Shown one piece after another: positions 6,933-8,279 of a stretch of 8,279 nt of DNA. Origin of the DNA: Clostridiales bacterium (lineage in GTDB: Bacteria > Bacillota > Clostridia > Lachnospirales > Lachnospiraceae); assembly GCA_029267975.1 (NCBI GenBank), contig JAJUHH010000113.1:1-8279 (forward strand), given 5' to 3'. Below the pieces are notes generated by a model. It made no database searches. It was not told the DNA's origin and saw only the letters and a list, made by a program, of their open reading frames with translations. Each line of letters starts with the position of its first letter. The first letter of the stretch is position 1. The position numbers and the translations under genes were made by a program.

Positions 6933-7010
6933 ATGGTTTACAATGATAATAAGCAGGATGCATATCCATGTCCTGGGATAGGCGAAACCTGTGGAGGATG
7001 TGGACAGTGA
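6933..7010 (+). CDS. Possible small Cys-rich peptide (hypothetical, 25 residues)
   Basis: I do not recognise this as a known gene. A frame with ATG 6933 and stop TGA 7008-7010 encodes 25 residues ending CPGIGETCGGCGQ, with cysteines at residues 13, 20 and 23 (C-x6-C-x2-C) and six glycines. It starts 20 nt after the stop of the YczE-like gene and ends 7 nt before a hairpin. It could therefore be the last gene of that transcript and be translated by coupling. Against it: there is no ribosome site before the ATG or before the alternative TTG at 6918, and a frame this short can be open by chance. It is listed because the C-terminal Cys/Gly pattern is not typical of random intergenic sequence. Confidence 0.2.
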   Translation: MVYNDNKQDAYPCPGIGETCGGCGQ

Positions 7011-7016
7011 TTATAA

Positions 7017-7058
7017 GGCTTCTTATCAGGAGAGGACTAAGAAGCTGTTAAGTTTATT
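7017..7058 (+). terminator. Hairpin, possible weak terminator of the YczE-like transcript
   Basis: GCTTCTTA (7018-7025) and TAAGAAGC (7038-7045) pair perfectly over 8 bp, extended by a G-U pair, around a 12-nt loop. The following bases, TGTTAAGTTTATT, are T-rich but interrupted. It is the only hairpin of this size after the YczE-like gene, so it is a reasonable but weak intrinsic terminator. Confidence 0.35.
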
Positions 7059-7084
7059 GTAATGGTAGGGAAGAGAAAGGACAA

Positions 7085-7132
7085 GCCTGTTGTTAAGCTA
7101 GGACAGAGAAGCTTTTGCCTGTTGTAAGTTAG
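7085..7132. repeat. Imperfect direct repeat of about 16 nt
   Basis: GCCTGTTGTTAAGCTAG (7085-7101) and GCCTGTTGTAAGTTAG (7117-7132) differ by one missing T and one substitution and are spaced 32 nt apart. A weaker relative (AAGCTGTTAAGTTTA) starts at about 7042. The pair lies just upstream of the candidate promoter of the next gene. It could be a tandem protein-binding site or a chance local duplication. Confidence 0.4.
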
Positions 7133-7151
7133 AAAGTTATGTTGAATTAGA

Positions 7152-7180
7152 TTGTGTCAGTGTATCCTTTGGTGTAAAAT
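7152..7180 (+). promoter_or_regulatory. Candidate promoter of the EEP-family hydrolase
   Basis: TTGTGT (7152-7157) and TAAAAT (7175-7180) are spaced by 17 nt. The -10 box matches five of six consensus positions and the -35 box three. The start of transcription near 7187 would give a leader of about 30 nt before the GTG at 7218. This also argues against translation from position 7152. Confidence 0.4.
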
Positions 7181-7217
7181 AGGGAAGAAATCTTATTATA
7201 CGCAGGAGGAAGAGACA

Positions 7218-7973
7218 GTGAAACTAGTGACATTCAACATACGCAGTGCCTTTGCACAAGACGGCATTAATTCCTTTGAATACCGGAAGCCCTTAATCAT
7301 GAACAAAATCAAGGCAGAGCAGCCGGATATCATCTGCTTTCAGGAGGTTGTACCTTTTGTGGCAGCATGGATGAAAGAGACCCTGACTGATTATTATGTC
7401 ATCGGCTGCGGAAGAGATGAAAAGCTTGAAGGCGAACAAATGACGATAGTATATAATAAATTAAGATACAATTTGATGGGACTGGAGATGTTCTGGCTTT
7501 CCGAAACCCCATCAGTCCCTGGCTCCCGCTATGAGGATCAGAGTGATTGCCCAAGAATATGCACTCAGGCATTATTTCAGGATTTAGAAACGAAGGATAT
7601 CTTCCGTCTTTATAATACCCACCTGGATCACATTGGAAGCGGAGCCAGAAAGCTGGGTCTTGGTCAAATCTTAAGAAAGATGCAAAAGGATGCACAGGAA
7701 GACAAGCTGCCTGCCATCTTAACAGGAGATTTTAACGCCCTTCCTGATTCACCGGAGATGAAGCTGATGAATGATTATCCCCAGTATATCGACATGACCT
7801 CCGAAATCACCAGCACCTTCCATAATTACGGTACACAAAAGGAAGAGGAAAAGATTGATTATATTTTTGCCCAGGACTGCTATCGCTTGCTTTCTGCTAC
7901 AATCTGGGAAGATCAAAAAGACGGAGTATATCTGTCCGATCACTATCCGGTGTGTGTTGAGATGGTCAAATAA
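7218..7973 (+). CDS. Endonuclease/exonuclease/phosphatase (EEP) family hydrolase
   Basis: This is a metal-dependent phosphoesterase of the DNase I-like fold, with no signal peptide in its 251 residues. The family hydrolyses phosphodiester or phosphomonoester bonds in nucleic acids, sugars or lipids; the substrate here is unknown. The active-site blocks appear in the expected order: TFNIR (5-9, metal-binding N7), DIICFQEV (37-44, metal-binding E43), NTHLDH (133-138, catalytic H135), LTGDFNALPDSP (168-179, D171 and N173), KIDYIFA (212-218, D214) and SDHYPV (240-245, D241 and H242). The frame is open from 7152, but I chose GTG 7218 because AGGAGG (7204-7209) stands 8 nt before it, the family fold begins right there, and a candidate promoter overlaps 7152. 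Its last 8 bases overlap the converging GH18 gene. The fold is near certain; the biological role is open. Confidence 0.88.
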   Translation: MKLVTFNIRSAFAQDGINSFEYRKPLIMNKIKAEQPDIICFQEVVPFVAAWMKETLTDYYVIGCGRDEKLEGEQMTIVYNKLRYNLMGLEMFWLSETPSVPGSRYEDQSDCPRICTQALFQDLETKDIFRLYNTHLDHIGSGARKLGLGQILRKMQKDAQEDKLPAILTGDFNALPDSPEMKLMNDYPQYIDMTSEITSTFHNYGTQKEEEKIDYIFAQDCYRLLSATIWEDQKDGVYLSDHYPVCVEMVK

Positions 7974-8279
7974 CCTTCTTAATTTCAAACTGAGAATTAA
8001 CTATCAGCCATATTCGGGGATCATAAAAGCTAATGTTCCAGAAACCGATACCGGCTAAGCCATAATCCACCACCAGATTCAAAAATCCCTCAACCGTTCT
8101 TGCATCCACATACCAGGCAATGTATTGAATCGGTAATCCAAAACGGTAATCATGATAAGAAAAATAAGGAGTCTGTGACTGCTCGTCAAATTCAATGGTG
8201 GCTTGAAAATCATTTGCCAATGCCAGGGAGGAATTAATCGTCAGAGTATAGCCTCTTGATATGCCAAGAATATAGGGTA
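7966..8279 (-). CDS. C-terminal part of a YaaH-like GH18 family glycosidase (runs off the window)
   Basis: The last 103 residues of a - strand gene are visible, open to the window edge, with stop TGA at 7968-7966. The pattern is that of the end of a GH18 TIM barrel as found in spore-peptidoglycan hydrolases such as YaaH/SleL. It contains ATIEFDEQSQTPYFSYHD, then WYVDARTVEGFLNLVVDYGL, then GIGFWNI, where the Trp of the last barrel strand lines the sugar site. It ends with WLIVNSQFEI. The catalytic DxxDxE segment and any LysM domains would lie beyond the window. A TTG at 8220 is inside the gene, not its start, because the frame and the homology continue upstream. The assignment to GH18 is good; a role in spore germination rather than other glycan hydrolysis is inference. 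Confidence 0.8.
   Translation of the reverse strand, partial: PYILGISRGYTLTINSSLALANDFQATIEFDEQSQTPYFSYHDYRFGLPIQYIAWYVDARTVEGFLNLVVDYGLAGIGFWNISFYDPRIWLIVNSQFEIKKVI

Noticed and set aside
7152..7217. N-terminal extension of the EEP hydrolase from an upstream start at 7152
   Set aside because: The 22 extra residues have no family similarity and no ribosome site precedes 7152. That position coincides with a candidate -35 box, whereas GTG 7218 has AGGAGG at 8-nt spacing.
8218..8220. TTG 8220 as the start of an 84-residue - strand gene
   Set aside because: The same frame is open to the window edge and its upstream residues continue the GH18 pattern, so this is an internal codon of a longer gene.
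1..8279. Insertion sequences, CRISPR arrays, tRNA/rRNA genes or attachment sites
   Set aside because: I saw no transposase-like protein, no regularly spaced repeat series and no tRNA-like cloverleaf in the gene-free stretches.

Overview
The window looks like chromosomal DNA from a low-to-moderate GC Gram-positive anaerobe of the Clostridia, most likely Lachnospiraceae-like. This is inferred from the Shine-Dalgarno-rich starts (AGGAGG-type, with GTG and TTG starts in use), intrinsic terminators with T-tracts, a YczE/YyaS-type membrane protein, a YaaH-like GH18 tail and a two-gene chromate transporter. No mobile element, CRISPR array, tRNA or rRNA was seen. Most of the window is ordinary housekeeping and accessory metabolism. 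The unexplained material is in three gene-free stretches (663-928, 5875-6192, 6913-7217).

Layout: (1) 1-607 is the end of an operon on the + strand. It holds the last 13 codons of an upstream gene, then a half-size chromate transporter (CHR family), closed by a strong hairpin terminator. (2) 663-5153 is a self-contained + strand sugar-hydrolysis unit. A candidate promoter has a palindrome over its -35 box. It is followed by a leader of about 170 nt with short reading frames, a GH35 beta-galactosidase, a GH42 beta-galactosidase only 17 nt further on, and a terminator. Both enzymes lack signal peptides, so they should act inside the cell on imported galactosides. No transporter for such a substrate lies in the window. 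(3) 5152-5865 on the - strand is a Crp/Fnr-type regulator that converges on the galactosidase operon. It is divergent from (4) 6193-6912, a six-helix YczE/YyaS/YitT-family membrane protein with a visible internal duplication. A 10-nt motif occurs twice in the shared upstream region, once inside the regulator's own candidate promoter. (5) 7218-7973 is an endonuclease/exonuclease/phosphatase-fold hydrolase with its own candidate promoter. (6) 7966-8279 on the - strand is the C-terminal end of a YaaH-like GH18 glycosidase. Its stop codon overlaps the tail of the hydrolase gene by 8 nt.

The clearest functional link is between the two beta-galactosidases, which have different family folds and specificities but evidently form one transcription unit. 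The Crp/Fnr regulator could control its divergent membrane-protein neighbour, itself, or the galactosidase operon; the sequence alone does not decide. The points most worth a second look are the GH35 leader, a possible 25-residue Cys-rich peptide after the YczE gene, and the repeated 10-mer in the divergent intergenic region. I see no convincing evidence for an undescribed multi-gene system.
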